This document shows, piece by piece, positions 17,035 to 26,499 of a stretch of 64,000 nt of DNA. Numbering within the stretch: position 1 is the first letter of the stretch; every line of letters begins with the position of its first letter. Made by a program: the position numbers and the translations under genes. A model generated the notes under the pieces. It was not told the DNA's origin. It did no database searches and saw only the letters and a list, made by a program, of their open reading frames with translations. The stretch covers positions 1 to 64,000 of the forward strand of contig CAVUEG010000007.1 in NCBI GenBank assembly GCA_963740525.1, in the 5' to 3' direction. This DNA is from CAVUEG01 sp963740525. Lineage in GTDB: Bacteria > Actinomycetota > Actinomycetes > Propionibacteriales > Nocardioidaceae.

Positions 17035-17585
17035 CGGGATCCTCGTCCCGTCCACTCGTCTCGTGACAACCGGTAGAGCACGTGCCGTCGCACCGGGTGC
17101 CCCTCGGGCACGTAGGGATGGTCGAAGTCCTCGCCCGGGTCGTGGAGCATGCCGATCTTCTCCATCACCCGACGAGACGGCAGGTTCTGCACTGCCGTGA
17201 GCGAGACGATCTCGGTCTGGTCAAGGTCGTCGAAGCCCCAGGCCAGACAGGCCCGCGCACCCTCCGGGGCCAGTCCCTGGCCCCACACGTGGGCCGCCAG
17301 CCGCCAGCCGACCTCGACGCAGGGGGTGAACGACGCCTCGAAGGTCTGTCGGATGAGACCGATGAAGCCGATCAGCTCGCCGGTGGCCTTGAGCTCGGTG
17401 GCCAGCAGAGCCGGCCCTTCCGCCGCGAGGGCAACCTGCCAGCGAGCGATGGAGGCGGCGACCTCGTCGGGAGTCGCAGGCCGCGGGAAGTAGCGCATCA
17501 CGAGCGGATCGGCGCAGATGGCGGCGAACGGCGCCAGGTCGTCCTCGCGCCAGGCGCGCAGCACCAACCGATCGGTCTCGATCAC
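17031..17585 (-). CDS. GNAT acetyltransferase, RimJ/RimL type
   Basis: This protein of 184 residues begins with the typical METDRLVLR-like strand (IETDRLVLRAWREDDLAPF), carries the acetyl-CoA segment VGWRLAAHVWGQGLAPEGARACL and ends with the SRRVMEKIGM helix. RimJ/RimL-type enzymes acetylate protein N termini or small amines. Start and stop overlap the neighbouring genes, so it is made in one transcript with them. Confidence 0.82.
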   Translation of the reverse strand: MIETDRLVLRAWREDDLAPFAAICADPLVMRYFPRPATPDEVAASIARWQVALAAEGPALLATELKATGELIGFIGLIRQTFEASFTPCVEVGWRLAAHVWGQGLAPEGARACLAWGFDDLDQTEIVSLTAVQNLPSRRVMEKIGMLHDPGEDFDHPYVPEGHPVRRHVLYRLSRDEWTGRGSR

Positions 17586-18532
17586 GGCGTCCTCCGTGCC
17601 TGTCGGCCCAGCTCCTTCAGCAGCCCTGCAAAGGCGACCGCGTCACTGGCGCTGCCGGTGTGCGGCTCGGAGAACCAGGTCGCGTACTGGTTGATCTCGT
17701 CGAGCCGCCACTCCAGGTCGAACATCTCGACCATCCGCCAGTCCACCGAGGACGGGTAGGCGTGCTGCCACGGCCGCCCTGACCCGACCAGCGCCAGCAG
17801 GTCCCGCTCCCGAGGTGACAGCTTCAGTGACTCCCAGTCCACCAGCCAGCGACGGGAGTGGGTGACGAGCTGGTTGCCGGTGTCTGGCTCTCCATGAGTC
17901 GGCACCCACTGGGCGCTCACGTCCAGCGCATCACGGCAGCGTTCGCCGTACTCCGTGGACCAGTGGTCGATGTCGACGACAGAGGCAGCGACAGCCGCCC
18001 GGGCCACGTCGCCGTACGGTCCCGTATCCCACGGCTGCTCGAGCAGCGCGCCGATATGGACCGCAAAGTGCGACGGGTCGACAAGGGGCCGCCAGCGTGG
18101 GATCTCCTCCGGTGCCTGTGTCGCGTGCAGCCGAGAGAGCATGTCGGCAACGGCAGTCGCCTCGGCCTCGTCAGCGGGGACACCGTCTCCAGTGCTGCCG
18201 TCGGTCCACGGCGCGACGCTGAGGGCTCCATTCCCCAGCGGCACGGTGTAGCTCCCCAGCCGGGACTGGCGCGAGGCAAGCACGAAGTCAAGGCCACTCG
18301 CCGCCAGACCGGCGGCCGCGGCGTACGCCCGCTCGAGCTCGTCAGCGTCGCGCTTGGGCAGGAGCCGGTCGAAGGTCACGAAGAGCCGAGGCTCGCCCGC
18401 AGCACTGGCCCGCCAGTGGTGCGCGCCGAATCCGATCGGAAGGTGCTCGACCTCGTCCACGAGCCCGTCCCACTCGGCGTGAACGGCGCGCAGGACATCG
18501 GAGTCGGTGAGGTCCACCGGGGGCTCGCGCAC
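17582..18532 (-). CDS. APH-fold phosphotransferase family protein
   Basis: This protein of 316 residues resembles spectinomycin-phosphotransferase-like and other APH-fold proteins. The catalytic loop reads THGEPDTGNQL, with glutamate in place of the usual aspartate of HGD, and the metal segment is VDWESLKLSPRERDL. A weakly conserved nucleotide lobe contains GFGAHHW and FVTFDRLLPK. The substrate is unknown. Its ATG begins two bases after the nadE stop and its stop overlaps the acetyltransferase. Confidence 0.75.
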   Translation of the reverse strand: MREPPVDLTDSDVLRAVHAEWDGLVDEVEHLPIGFGAHHWRASAAGEPRLFVTFDRLLPKRDADELERAYAAAAGLAASGLDFVLASRQSRLGSYTVPLGNGALSVAPWTDGSTGDGVPADEAEATAVADMLSRLHATQAPEEIPRWRPLVDPSHFAVHIGALLEQPWDTGPYGDVARAAVAASVVDIDHWSTEYGERCRDALDVSAQWVPTHGEPDTGNQLVTHSRRWLVDWESLKLSPRERDLLALVGSGRPWQHAYPSSVDWRMVEMFDLEWRLDEINQYATWFSEPHTGSASDAVAFAGLLKELGRQARRTP

Positions 18533-18534
18533 GG

Positions 18535-20302
18535 CTACTGCTCCGGAGCCTGCTCGCGCCAGCCGTTGGTCATCGGCAGGCGTCGATCACGGCCGAAGTT
18601 GCGGGGAGAGATCTTGGGGCCGGGTGGGTACTGCCGGCGCTTGTACTCGGCCAGGTCCGTCATCCGCAGCACCCGCTCGACGAGTTCGCGATCGAACCCG
18701 TCGGCGACCAGCCGCTCGGAGCCGTGGTCGGCCTCGATGTAGTCGTCGAGGACGTCGTCGAGCAGGTGGTAGTCGGGCAGCGAGTCGGAGTCCAGCTGGC
18801 CGGGGCTGAGCTCCGCCGACGGCTCCTTGGTGATCGTGTTCGGCGGGATCGGGGGAGTCTCTCCGAGCCGCTCCGCCTCGGCGTTGCGCCAGCGCGCGAG
18901 CTCCCAGACCTGCGTCTTGAGCAGGTCCTTGATCGGGGCGAACCCGCCGACGGCGTCGCCGTAGATCGTGGAGTAGCCCACGGCCAGCTCGGACTTGTTG
19001 CCGCAGGCGAGAACCAGGTGCCCCTCCTGGTTGGACAGCCCCATCCAGATCACCGCGCGCACACGCGCCTGGAGGTTCTCCTGGGCCAGCCCGTCGAGTG
19101 AGAGGGCGTCCTGGAAGGCCCCGACCATCGGGGCGATCGGCACCGTGCGCAGGTTGAGGCCGGTCCGGGCGGCCTGGTCGGCGGCATCGGTCTTGCTGTG
19201 CTCGGAGGAGTACTCGCTGGGGTTGGAGACGCCGTACACGTTCTCGGGACCGAGCGCGTCGCACGCGAGCGCGGCGACGACGGTCGAGTCGATCCCGCCG
19301 GACATGCCGAGCAGCACGCTGCGGAAGCCGTTTTTGCGCACGTAGTCGCGCACACCGGTCACGATCGCCGACCAGATCTCTGCCTGGTCGTGGATGCGCT
19401 CGGCGACGCCCGCTGGCCGCACGTCGTACGCCGCCACCGGATCGGCGGTCAGCACGGACCGGTGGATGCGCATGCCGGAGCCGTCCGGAGGCGCCACGTC
19501 CGCCGGCAGGTCGGGGGTCGCGGCCGCCAGGTCGAGATCGACGACGAGAAGCTCCTCGCTGAACTGGGCCGCGCGGGCGATGACCTCTCCGTCGGCGTCG
19601 ACGACGATCGAGTCACCGTCGAAGACGAGCTCGTCCTGCCCTCCGACCAGGTTCACGTAGGCCAGGGCAGCACCGGCCTCACGCGCACGCCGCGAGCAGA
19701 GCTCGAACCGCACGTCGTCCTTCTGCGCCTCGAAGGGCGAGCCGTTGAGCACGAGCAGCAGCCCGGCGCCGGCGGCCTTCGCGGCCGCCGGAGGGTCCGT
19801 CCTGCCAGAGGTCCTCGCAGATGGACAGAGCGATGTCGATGCCGCCGACCTGCACGACCTCGATGGTGTCGCCGGGGATGAAGTAGCGGGCCTCGTCGAA
19901 GACGCCGTAGTTGGGGAGATGGTGCTTGGAGTAGCGGGTGACGACCTCGCCGCGGTGCAGTGCCGCCGCGCAGTTCTGGGGTGAGCCCTTGGGTACGCCG
20001 AGCCGGTCCGCGGACTCGAGCACCTTCCCCAGGTAGCCGACCACGACGACCAGCTCACCGAGCCCGTCCTGGGCCAGCCGTTCCGCCAGCTCCTCCAGCG
20101 CCGCGCGCGAGGCGTCGACGAACGAGGCACGGAAGGCAAGGTCCTCGATCGGGTAGCCGGTCAGCATCATCTCGGGGAAGGCGACGACGTGAGCCCCCTC
20201 GTCCGCCGCGCGCCGCGTCCACTCGTGCACCATCTCGGTGTTGCCGGCGAGATCACCGACGGTGGGGTCGACCTGGGCGAGGGCGAGTCTCAGCTGGGGC
20301 AC
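18535..20302 (-). CDS. nadE: glutamine-dependent NAD+ synthetase, reading frame broken once
   Basis: NadE makes NAD+ from deamido-NAD+ with ammonia released from glutamine by its own N-terminal nitrilase domain. The nitrilase half is seen from RLALAQVDPTVGDLAGN, with FPEMMLTGYP (catalytic Glu) and CEDLWQDG (nucleophile Cys). The synthetase half has the ATP pyrophosphatase loop SGGIDST and ends in KYKRR-like EYKRRQYPPGPKIS. The break near 19797 is mended by dropping one base in GGACCCTCC (DGP joins PAAAKAAGAG). The length of 589 residues fits the family. It heads a leftward run of four genes. Confidence 0.88.
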
Positions 20303-20308
20303 GCTTCG

Positions 20309-20314
20309 AGCCTA
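20309..20314 (-). promoter_or_regulatory. -10 element for nadE, probable leaderless start
   Basis: TAGGCT on the minus strand ends six bases before the GTG of nadE. Confidence 0.5.
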
Positions 20315-20355
20315 GTCCGCGTGAGCACTCGGGGGCGCGCGACCTCGTGACTCGC

Positions 20356-20371
20356 GTAACACGCGTGAAAC
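20356..20371 (+). promoter_or_regulatory. GlnR-like binding site upstream of glnA2
   Basis: GTAAC, six bases, GAAAC matches the a-b half of the actinobacterial GlnR box (gTnAC-N6-GaAAC). It lies 92 bases upstream of the glnA2 ATG, in the gap shared with divergent nadE. A weaker GTGAC stands nine bases earlier. Control by nitrogen status is therefore likely; the site was found by eye. Confidence 0.55.
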
Positions 20372-20462
20372 ATGTGGCCGGGAGACTGGGCCGCACGCGT
20401 CCCGGCCACCATCTCGGATCCCGGGCCGACCATGACACACCTGGATAAATCTGGAGGGCTAG

Positions 20463-21800
20463 ATGGGCAAGCAGGAAGACTTCGTGCTCCGGGCCCTGGA
20501 GGAGCGCGACGTGCGCTTCGTCCGGCTCTGGTTCACCGACGTCCTCGGCTACCTCAAGTCGGTGGCGATCGCCCCGGCCGAGCTCGAGGGGGCCTTCAAC
20601 GAGGGCATCGGGTTCGACGGCTCGGCGATCGAGGGCTTCGCGCGCGTCTACGAGGCCGACATGCTGGCCAAGCCCGACCCGAGCACCTTCCAGATCCTCC
20701 CGTGGCGGGGCGAGGGCCCGTCGACGGCCCGGATGTTCTGCGACATCGTGATGCCCGACGGCTCACCGTCGTACGCCGACCCGCGGTATGTCCTCAAGCG
20801 CACCCTGTCGAAGGCCGCGGACAAGGGCTTCACCTTCTACACCCACCCCGAGATCGAGTTCTACCTCTTCAAGAACACCCCGGCGCCGGGCGTGGACCCG
20901 ATCCCGGTCGACCGCAGCGGCTACTTCGACCACACCGCGCAGAGCATGGGCTCGGACTTCCGGCGCGAGGCGATCACGATGCTCGAGGCGATGGGCATCT
21001 CGGTCGAGTTCAGCCACCACGAGGGCGGGCCGGGGCAGCAGGAGATCGACCTGCGCTACGCCGACGCCCTCTCGACCGCCGACAACATCATGACGTTCCG
21101 GACCGTGGTTCGTGAGGTCGCGCTCTCCCAGGGCATCTGGGCGACGTTCATGCCGAAGCCGTTCACGACCCACCCCGGGTCCGGGATGCACACCCACGTG
21201 TCGCTCTTCGAGGGCGACCGCAACGCGTTCTTCGAGGCCGGGTCGGAGTACCAGCTCTCCAAGACCGGGCGTCAGTTCATCGCCGGCATCCTGCATCACG
21301 CGTCGGAGATCTCGGTGATCACGAACCAGTGGGTCAACTCCTACAAGCGGATGATGGGCGGCGGTGAGGCGCCGTCGTACATCTGCTGGGGGCACAACAA
21401 CCGCTCCGCGATGATCCGGGTGCCGATGTACAAGCCCAACAAGGGCCAGTCGACCCGCATCGAGCTGCGCACCGTGGACTCCGCCTCCAACCCCTACCTC
21501 GCGTTCGCGGTGATGCTGGCGGCCGGCATGAAGGGCGTCGACGAGGGCTACGAGCTCCCGCCCGAGGCCGAGGACGACGTGTGGTCGCTCAACGAGCGGG
21601 AGCGCAAGGCACTGGGCATCGAGCCGCTGCCGAAGAGCCTCTACGACGCGATCAACATCGCGGAGAACTCCGAGCTCCTTGCCGAGACCCTGGGTGAGCA
21701 CGTCTTCGAGTTCTTCCTCCGCAACAAGCGGTCCGAGTGGGAGGACTACCGCAGCCAGGTGTCTGCCTACGAGCGGGACCTGATGCTGCCGGTGATCTGA
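20463..21800 (+). CDS. glnA2: glutamine synthetase, GlnA2 type
   Basis: This enzyme of 445 residues joins glutamate and ammonia with ATP. It aligns along its length with the GlnA2 branch of actinobacteria: FTDVLGYLKSVAIAP, GIGFDGSAIEGFARV, HPEIEFYLF, SHHEGGPGQQEIDLRYADAL, KPFTTHPGSGMHTHVSLFEG and NRSAMIRVP. In the region where GlnA1 enzymes carry the adenylylated tyrosine (an NLYDLP-like segment) this protein has DVWSLNERE, with no tyrosine, so it is probably not a target of the neighbouring glnE. GGAGGG stands before the ATG. The amidotransferase starts 17 bases after its stop. Confidence 0.92.
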   Translation: MGKQEDFVLRALEERDVRFVRLWFTDVLGYLKSVAIAPAELEGAFNEGIGFDGSAIEGFARVYEADMLAKPDPSTFQILPWRGEGPSTARMFCDIVMPDGSPSYADPRYVLKRTLSKAADKGFTFYTHPEIEFYLFKNTPAPGVDPIPVDRSGYFDHTAQSMGSDFRREAITMLEAMGISVEFSHHEGGPGQQEIDLRYADALSTADNIMTFRTVVREVALSQGIWATFMPKPFTTHPGSGMHTHVSLFEGDRNAFFEAGSEYQLSKTGRQFIAGILHHASEISVITNQWVNSYKRMMGGGEAPSYICWGHNNRSAMIRVPMYKPNKGQSTRIELRTVDSASNPYLAFAVMLAAGMKGVDEGYELPPEAEDDVWSLNERERKALGIEPLPKSLYDAINIAENSELLAETLGEHVFEFFLRNKRSEWEDYRSQVSAYERDLMLPVI

Positions 21801-21804
21801 TCAG

Positions 21805-21810
21805 TATCTT
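21805..21810 (+). promoter_or_regulatory. -10 element within the glnA2-amidotransferase gap
   Basis: TATCTT ends six bases before the GTG at 21817, suggesting the amidotransferase and glnE also have their own leaderless promoter. Confidence 0.4.
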
Positions 21811-21816
21811 GGGGGC

Positions 21817-22548
21817 GTGAGCACCCCGCCGATCCTCGTGGTCCAGCATCAGGCCGACTGCCCGCCCTCCTGGGTCGGGGACTGGCTCGTCGAAGCCGGG
21901 TGTGTGCTCGACGTGCGACACCCCTACCTCGCGGACGACCTCCCGCAGGACCTGACCGGGCATGCCGGACTGGTCGTCCTCGGCGGCTCCATGGGCGCCC
22001 ACGACGACGAGGCACACCCGTGGCTGACGCAGGTGAAGGCGCTGGTGCGCGACGCCACGGCCCCCGTGCTCGGGATCTGCCTGGGTCACCAGCTGGTTGC
22101 CGTTGCCCTGGGTGGGGACGCGGGTCGCAACCCGCGGGGTCAGCAGATCGGGGTGCTCGACATGGGCTGGACCGACGAGGCCCGAAGAGACAGCTTGTTC
22201 GGCGACCTGGTGGCGGCCTCGCCGAGTCAGCCGACCGTCCAGTGGAACCACGACATCGTGACCTCCCTGCCGCCAGGGGCCACGCTCCTCGCCGAGACGC
22301 CGTACGGCGAGGTGCAGGCGGCCCGGTTCGCCGAGAAGGTCTGGGGGGTCCAGTCCCACCCCGAGGTCACGGCGGACATCTGCGCTGCCTGGGCCGAGGA
22401 CGACCGGGAGGAAGAGGCCGAGCGCGGGGTCGACGTGGACTCCTTCGTGGACCAGGTCCGGGCCGCCGAGCCGGAGCTCCAGCGGGTCTGGCGCCCGCTG
22501 GGGGAGTCCTTCGCCAGGCAGACCCGGACGGTGGCGGCACGCTCGTGA
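21817..22548 (+). CDS. class I glutamine amidotransferase-like protein
   Basis: This protein of 243 residues has the GuaA-like amidotransferase fold. The nucleophile elbow is GICLGHQ (Cys), and the catalytic His-Glu pair is in VQSHPEVT. An early VLGGSMGAHDD forms the oxyanion region. No synthetase domain is attached, so it may hydrolyse a gamma-glutamyl compound or work with an unlinked partner. It sits between glnA2 and glnE and its TGA overlaps the glnE GTG, so a link to glutamine metabolism is plausible. Confidence 0.85.
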   Translation: MSTPPILVVQHQADCPPSWVGDWLVEAGCVLDVRHPYLADDLPQDLTGHAGLVVLGGSMGAHDDEAHPWLTQVKALVRDATAPVLGICLGHQLVAVALGGDAGRNPRGQQIGVLDMGWTDEARRDSLFGDLVAASPSQPTVQWNHDIVTSLPPGATLLAETPYGEVQAARFAEKVWGVQSHPEVTADICAAWAEDDREEEAERGVDVDSFVDQVRAAEPELQRVWRPLGESFARQTRTVAARS

Positions 22549-25526
22549 GCCCGAGGGTGGAGTCGGCGCGCGGTGAGCTCGCACGCCTCGGGTTCCAGGA
22601 CGCCGAGGGCTCCGCGCCGCTCCTCGACACGCTGGGGGAGGCGGCCGGCCCGCTCCTGGCCCTGCTGGCTCGCACGGCCGACCCCGACCAGGCGGTCCAC
22701 TACCTCGTCGACCTCGCGGGAGCGGTTGCCGACCGAGCGCAGCTCCTCGACGCGCTGGTCGACGACGAGGGGACGGCGATGCGGCTGCTGTCCGTGCTGG
22801 GCGCGAGTGCCGCCCTGGGCGACCACGTCGTGCGTCATCCCGAGCAGTGGCGCGAGCTGACCGACCCGACGATGGGTCGTACCCGCCCGCCCGCCTTCGC
22901 CCTGCGCGCGGCACTGATCGCAGCGGTCGGTGCGGACCCGCTGGAGGCGACGCCGGTGTCGGGCCTGCCGGACGTCGAGGCGATGGACGCCCTCCGCGTC
23001 GAGTACCGCAAGCTGCTGATGCGGCTGGCGGCCCGGGACCTTGCCCACGACGTGGGCGTCGACGACATCGCGGCGGAGATCTCCGACCTGGCGGCGGGGA
23101 CGCTGGAGGCGGCCCTCGCCGTGGCCCGCGCCAGGGTCGGGGCCGAGGCGGCAGCGACCTGTCGGCTGGCCGTGATCGCCGTCGGCAAGTGTGGTGGCCA
23201 CGAGCTCAACTACGTCAGCGACGTGGACGTGATCTTCGTGGCCGAGCCGGCCGAGGGATGCGACGAGCAACCCGCGCTACGCACGGCGGCCCAGATGGCC
23301 TCACACCTGATCCGGATCTGCTCCGACCACACCGCCGAGGGCACGATCTGGCCGGTCGACGCAGCGTTGCGACCCGAGGGCAAATCCGGACCGTTGGTGC
23401 GCACCGTTGCCAGCCATGTCGGGTACTACGAACGGTGGGCCAAGACCTGGGAGTTCCAGGCACTTCTCAAGGCACGTCCCGTCGCCGGCGACGCGGCACT
23501 GGGTCGCGTCTACTACGAGGCGATCAACCCGATGGTCTGGGAGGCGTCGCGCCGCGACGGCTTCGTGGCCGACGTGCAGGCGATGCGCCGCAGGGTTCTC
23601 GAGCACATCCCGAGCAACCAGGCCGAACGCCAGATCAAGCTGGGCTCCGGAGGCCTACGTGACGTGGAGTTCGCCGTCCAGCTGCTCCAGCTCGTGCACG
23701 GCCGCAACGACCCGGCGATCCGGGCGCCCACGACTCTCTCCGCGCTCGCTGCGCTCACCAAGGGCGGGTACGTCGGTCGCGAGGACGGCGCGTCGTTGCA
23801 CGAGGCGTACAAGTTCCTTCGCACCCTCGAACACCGGATGCAGATGTTCCAGCTGCGCCGGATCCACGTGCTCCCTGACGACGAGGTGGCGCTGCGCCGA
23901 CTCGGCCGCTCTGTCGGCTTCCGCAAGAACCCGGTCAAGGAGCTCGACGACGCCTGGAAGCACCACCAGCGCGAGGTTCGTCGGCTGCACGAGAAACTCT
24001 TCTACCGGCCGCTGCTGGCTGCGGTCGCCCGGATCCCCGGCGCCGGTGCCCGGCTCTCACCCGAGGCCGCGAAGGCCAGGTTGGCCGCACTGGGCTACCT
24101 CGACCCCGAGGCCGCGCTGCGGCACCTGGAGGCGCTGACCAGCGGCATCTCGCGCTCCTCGGCCATCCAGCGCACCTTGCTGCCGGTGATGCTCGAGTGG
24201 TTCGCCGACGCGCCCGACCCGGATGCCGGCCTCTTCGGCTTCCGCAAGATCTCCGAGGCGCTGGGGTCGTCGCACTGGTATCTCCGGTTGCTCCGCGACG
24301 AGGGGCAGGTCGCCTCCCTGATGGCGAAGGTGCTGGCGTCGAGTCGTTACGCGACCGCCCTTCTCCAAGGGGAGCCCGAGGGCGTGGCGATGCTCGGGAA
24401 GCCCGGTGGCCTGGAGCCGCTGGACGAGCCCTCGCTGCGCAGCGAGATGCTCGCCGGCGGCTCGCGCCAGGACGCCCCGGAGGCCGCGGTGCACGCCGTA
24501 CGCGCGATCCGGCGCCGGGAGCTGTTCCGGATCTCGGCGGCGAACCTGGACGGCCGGCTCGAGGTCGAGGAGGTCGGCTACGCACTCAGCGACGTCACCA
24601 CGGCAACGGTCGCCGCGACGCTGGCCGTCGTCACGTCCGCTCTCGAGGCCGAGCGCGGCACCTCGCCGACCCGGATGGCCGTGGTGTCGATGGGTCGCTT
24701 CGGTGGTCATGAGCTCGGCTACGGCAGCGACGCCGATGTGATGTTCGTGCACGAGCCGCTGCCGGGCGCGGACCCGACCGAGGCCGCCAACTTCGCGCAG
24801 AGCGTGGCCAACGAGATGCGCCGGCTACTGGCGCTCCCCGGCTCCGACCCGGCGTTGGAGCTGGACGCCGGTCTGCGCCCCGAGGGCAAGCAGGGACCGA
24901 TGGTGCGCACCCTCGACGCCTACGCGAGCTACTACGCGAAGTGGTCCGCGGTGTGGGAGGCGCAGGCGCTGCTGCGCGCGGAGGCGGTGATCGGCGATGA
25001 GGACCTGTGCCGCGCGTTCACCGCACTGATCGACCCGCTGCGCTACCCCGAGGCGGGACTCGGCGAGGCCGACGTGCGGGAGATCCGGCGGATCAAAGCC
25101 CGGGTCGACGACGAGCGGCTGCCGCGCGGCGCCGACCCGGCCACCCACTTCAAGCTCGGTCGCGGGGGACTCGCGGACATCGAGTGGACGGTGCAGCTGC
25201 TCCAGCTGAAGCACGCCGGAACAATGGCGGCGCTGCGCACCACCCGCACTCTGGAGGCGCTGCGCGCCGCCGTCGAAGGTGGCGTGCTCGACGCCGAGGA
25301 CGCCGACGTGCTGGCCCGGGGGTGGTCCACCGCGAGCCGGGCACGCAACGCGGTCACGCAGGTGCGTGGGAAGGCCGTCGACCAGATGCCGCGCGACACC
25401 ACCGAGAAGGCCGCGGTCGCCTACATCCTCGGCTACGCCCCCGGGGAGTCCGACGAGATGGTCAACGACTACCTCCGGGCCACGCGTCGTGCGCGCCAGG
25501 TCGTGGACCGGGTGTTCTGGGGCTGA
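22545..25526 (+). CDS. glnE: bifunctional glutamine synthetase adenylyltransferase/adenylyl-removing enzyme
   Basis: GlnE adds and removes AMP on a tyrosine of glutamine synthetase in response to nitrogen supply. This copy has 993 residues. The N-terminal nucleotidyltransferase-like (deadenylylating) domain shows NYVSDVDVIFVAE and the RPEGKSGPLVR block near residues 220-290. The C-terminal adenylylating domain shows GYGSDADVMFVHE and LRPEGKQGPMVRT near 720-790. Each domain is followed by a KLGxGGLxDxEwxVQLLQL block. The GTG at 22545 overlaps the amidotransferase stop; a longer open frame upstream only mirrors that gene. The protein is intact. Confidence 0.92.
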   Translation: MSPRVESARGELARLGFQDAEGSAPLLDTLGEAAGPLLALLARTADPDQAVHYLVDLAGAVADRAQLLDALVDDEGTAMRLLSVLGASAALGDHVVRHPEQWRELTDPTMGRTRPPAFALRAALIAAVGADPLEATPVSGLPDVEAMDALRVEYRKLLMRLAARDLAHDVGVDDIAAEISDLAAGTLEAALAVARARVGAEAAATCRLAVIAVGKCGGHELNYVSDVDVIFVAEPAEGCDEQPALRTAAQMASHLIRICSDHTAEGTIWPVDAALRPEGKSGPLVRTVASHVGYYERWAKTWEFQALLKARPVAGDAALGRVYYEAINPMVWEASRRDGFVADVQAMRRRVLEHIPSNQAERQIKLGSGGLRDVEFAVQLLQLVHGRNDPAIRAPTTLSALAALTKGGYVGREDGASLHEAYKFLRTLEHRMQMFQLRRIHVLPDDEVALRRLGRSVGFRKNPVKELDDAWKHHQREVRRLHEKLFYRPLLAAVARIPGAGARLSPEAAKARLAALGYLDPEAALRHLEALTSGISRSSAIQRTLLPVMLEWFADAPDPDAGLFGFRKISEALGSSHWYLRLLRDEGQVASLMAKVLASSRYATALLQGEPEGVAMLGKPGGLEPLDEPSLRSEMLAGGSRQDAPEAAVHAVRAIRRRELFRISAANLDGRLEVEEVGYALSDVTTATVAATLAVVTSALEAERGTSPTRMAVVSMGRFGGHELGYGSDADVMFVHEPLPGADPTEAANFAQSVANEMRRLLALPGSDPALELDAGLRPEGKQGPMVRTLDAYASYYAKWSAVWEAQALLRAEAVIGDEDLCRAFTALIDPLRYPEAGLGEADVREIRRIKARVDDERLPRGADPATHFKLGRGGLADIEWTVQLLQLKHAGTMAALRTTRTLEALRAAVEGGVLDAEDADVLARGWSTASRARNAVTQVRGKAVDQMPRDTTEKAAVAYILGYAPGESDEMVNDYLRATRRARQVVDRVFWG

Positions 25527-25602
25527 CCGCCGTCTCACTGCGCGGTGGAGTGGTCCGGATATCCGGTTGTGCCAGGCGGCTACGCCCGGCAGGGTCACAG
25601 GC

Positions 25603-26499
25603 ATGCAGCCCGAGGTCGGCACGGTCGACGAGCACCTCCTGACCATGCAGGCACTGGACCAGCGGTTGTGGTCGCCGTACCACCGTCGACATGTGGGTCA
25701 GCTGGCGTGGAGCGTGGGCTACGCCGAGCCGCAGGTGCTCGACGCAGGCCCGGTGGCGCTGTGGGAGGACGACGGGCTGCCCGTGGCCTGGGCGTGGGCG
25801 GAGTCCTCGTCCTGGCTGGAGATCTGCGTCGACCCGGCCCGACCCGAGCTGGCCGAGGAGGCGGTGCGGTGGTTCGCCCGGGGTAGCGTCGAAGTGTCGA
25901 CCGTGCTGGTGATGGAGTGCGACTCACACCTGGCGGGGGGACTGTCGGCGCACGGGTTCGCGCCGCTCCCGGAGGCGCCGTTCTTCGAGCACCTGGTGCT
26001 TGACCCCTCCGGACTTCCCGAGGTGCCCGAGGTCGCCGGCTACCGGTTCCGGGCCATCTTGCCGGGAGAGGAGTCCGAGCGGGCGGCCTGCCACCGCGAC
26101 GCGTGGTCGGACCTGGGGTCGTCGAACGTGACCGGGCGCGCCTACGAGCGGCTGGTCACCCTGTGGCCCTACCGTCACGAGCTCGACTGGGTCGCGGTGG
26201 ACGAGTCCGGAGCCATGGTCGCCTCGTGCCTGCTCTGGTACGACGAGGGCAACGGCAGCGTGCTCCTCGAGCCGGTCGGTTGCGCCCCCGAGCACCGTCG
26301 CCGAGGTCTGGCCCGCGCGGTCAGCATCGCGGCACTCCATGCCGCGCGCGACCTGGGGGCCACGCAGGCGCTGGTCTGCCCGCGAGGCGACGACGCCTAC
26401 CCGGCGCCGCGCGCCGTCTACGGGTCGATCGGGTTCCGGCCGGTGGCGCGCACCGTGACCTGGCAGCGCACGGCCGGTGCGCTCACGCCCCCTGGGTGA
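25603..26499 (+). CDS. GNAT acetyltransferase
   Basis: This protein of 298 residues has a C-terminal acetyl-CoA domain: VLLEPVGCAPEHRRRGLARAVSIAAL (pyrophosphate loop) and YGSIGFRPVART. The N-terminal half, with WSVGYAEPQVLD and repeated acidic strands, looks like a degenerate second GNAT fold. The ATG at 25603 begins MQPEVGTVDEHLLTM. Substrate unknown. Its 3' end overlaps the convergent DUF4242 gene by 17 bases. Confidence 0.78.
   Translation: MQPEVGTVDEHLLTMQALDQRLWSPYHRRHVGQLAWSVGYAEPQVLDAGPVALWEDDGLPVAWAWAESSSWLEICVDPARPELAEEAVRWFARGSVEVSTVLVMECDSHLAGGLSAHGFAPLPEAPFFEHLVLDPSGLPEVPEVAGYRFRAILPGEESERAACHRDAWSDLGSSNVTGRAYERLVTLWPYRHELDWVAVDESGAMVASCLLWYDEGNGSVLLEPVGCAPEHRRRGLARAVSIAALHAARDLGATQALVCPRGDDAYPAPRAVYGSIGFRPVARTVTWQRTAGALTPPG

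Noticed and set aside
21900..22544. N-terminal extension of GlnE
   Set aside because: It reads through the amidotransferase gene in another frame; GTG 22545 overlaps that gene's stop and begins the conserved part.
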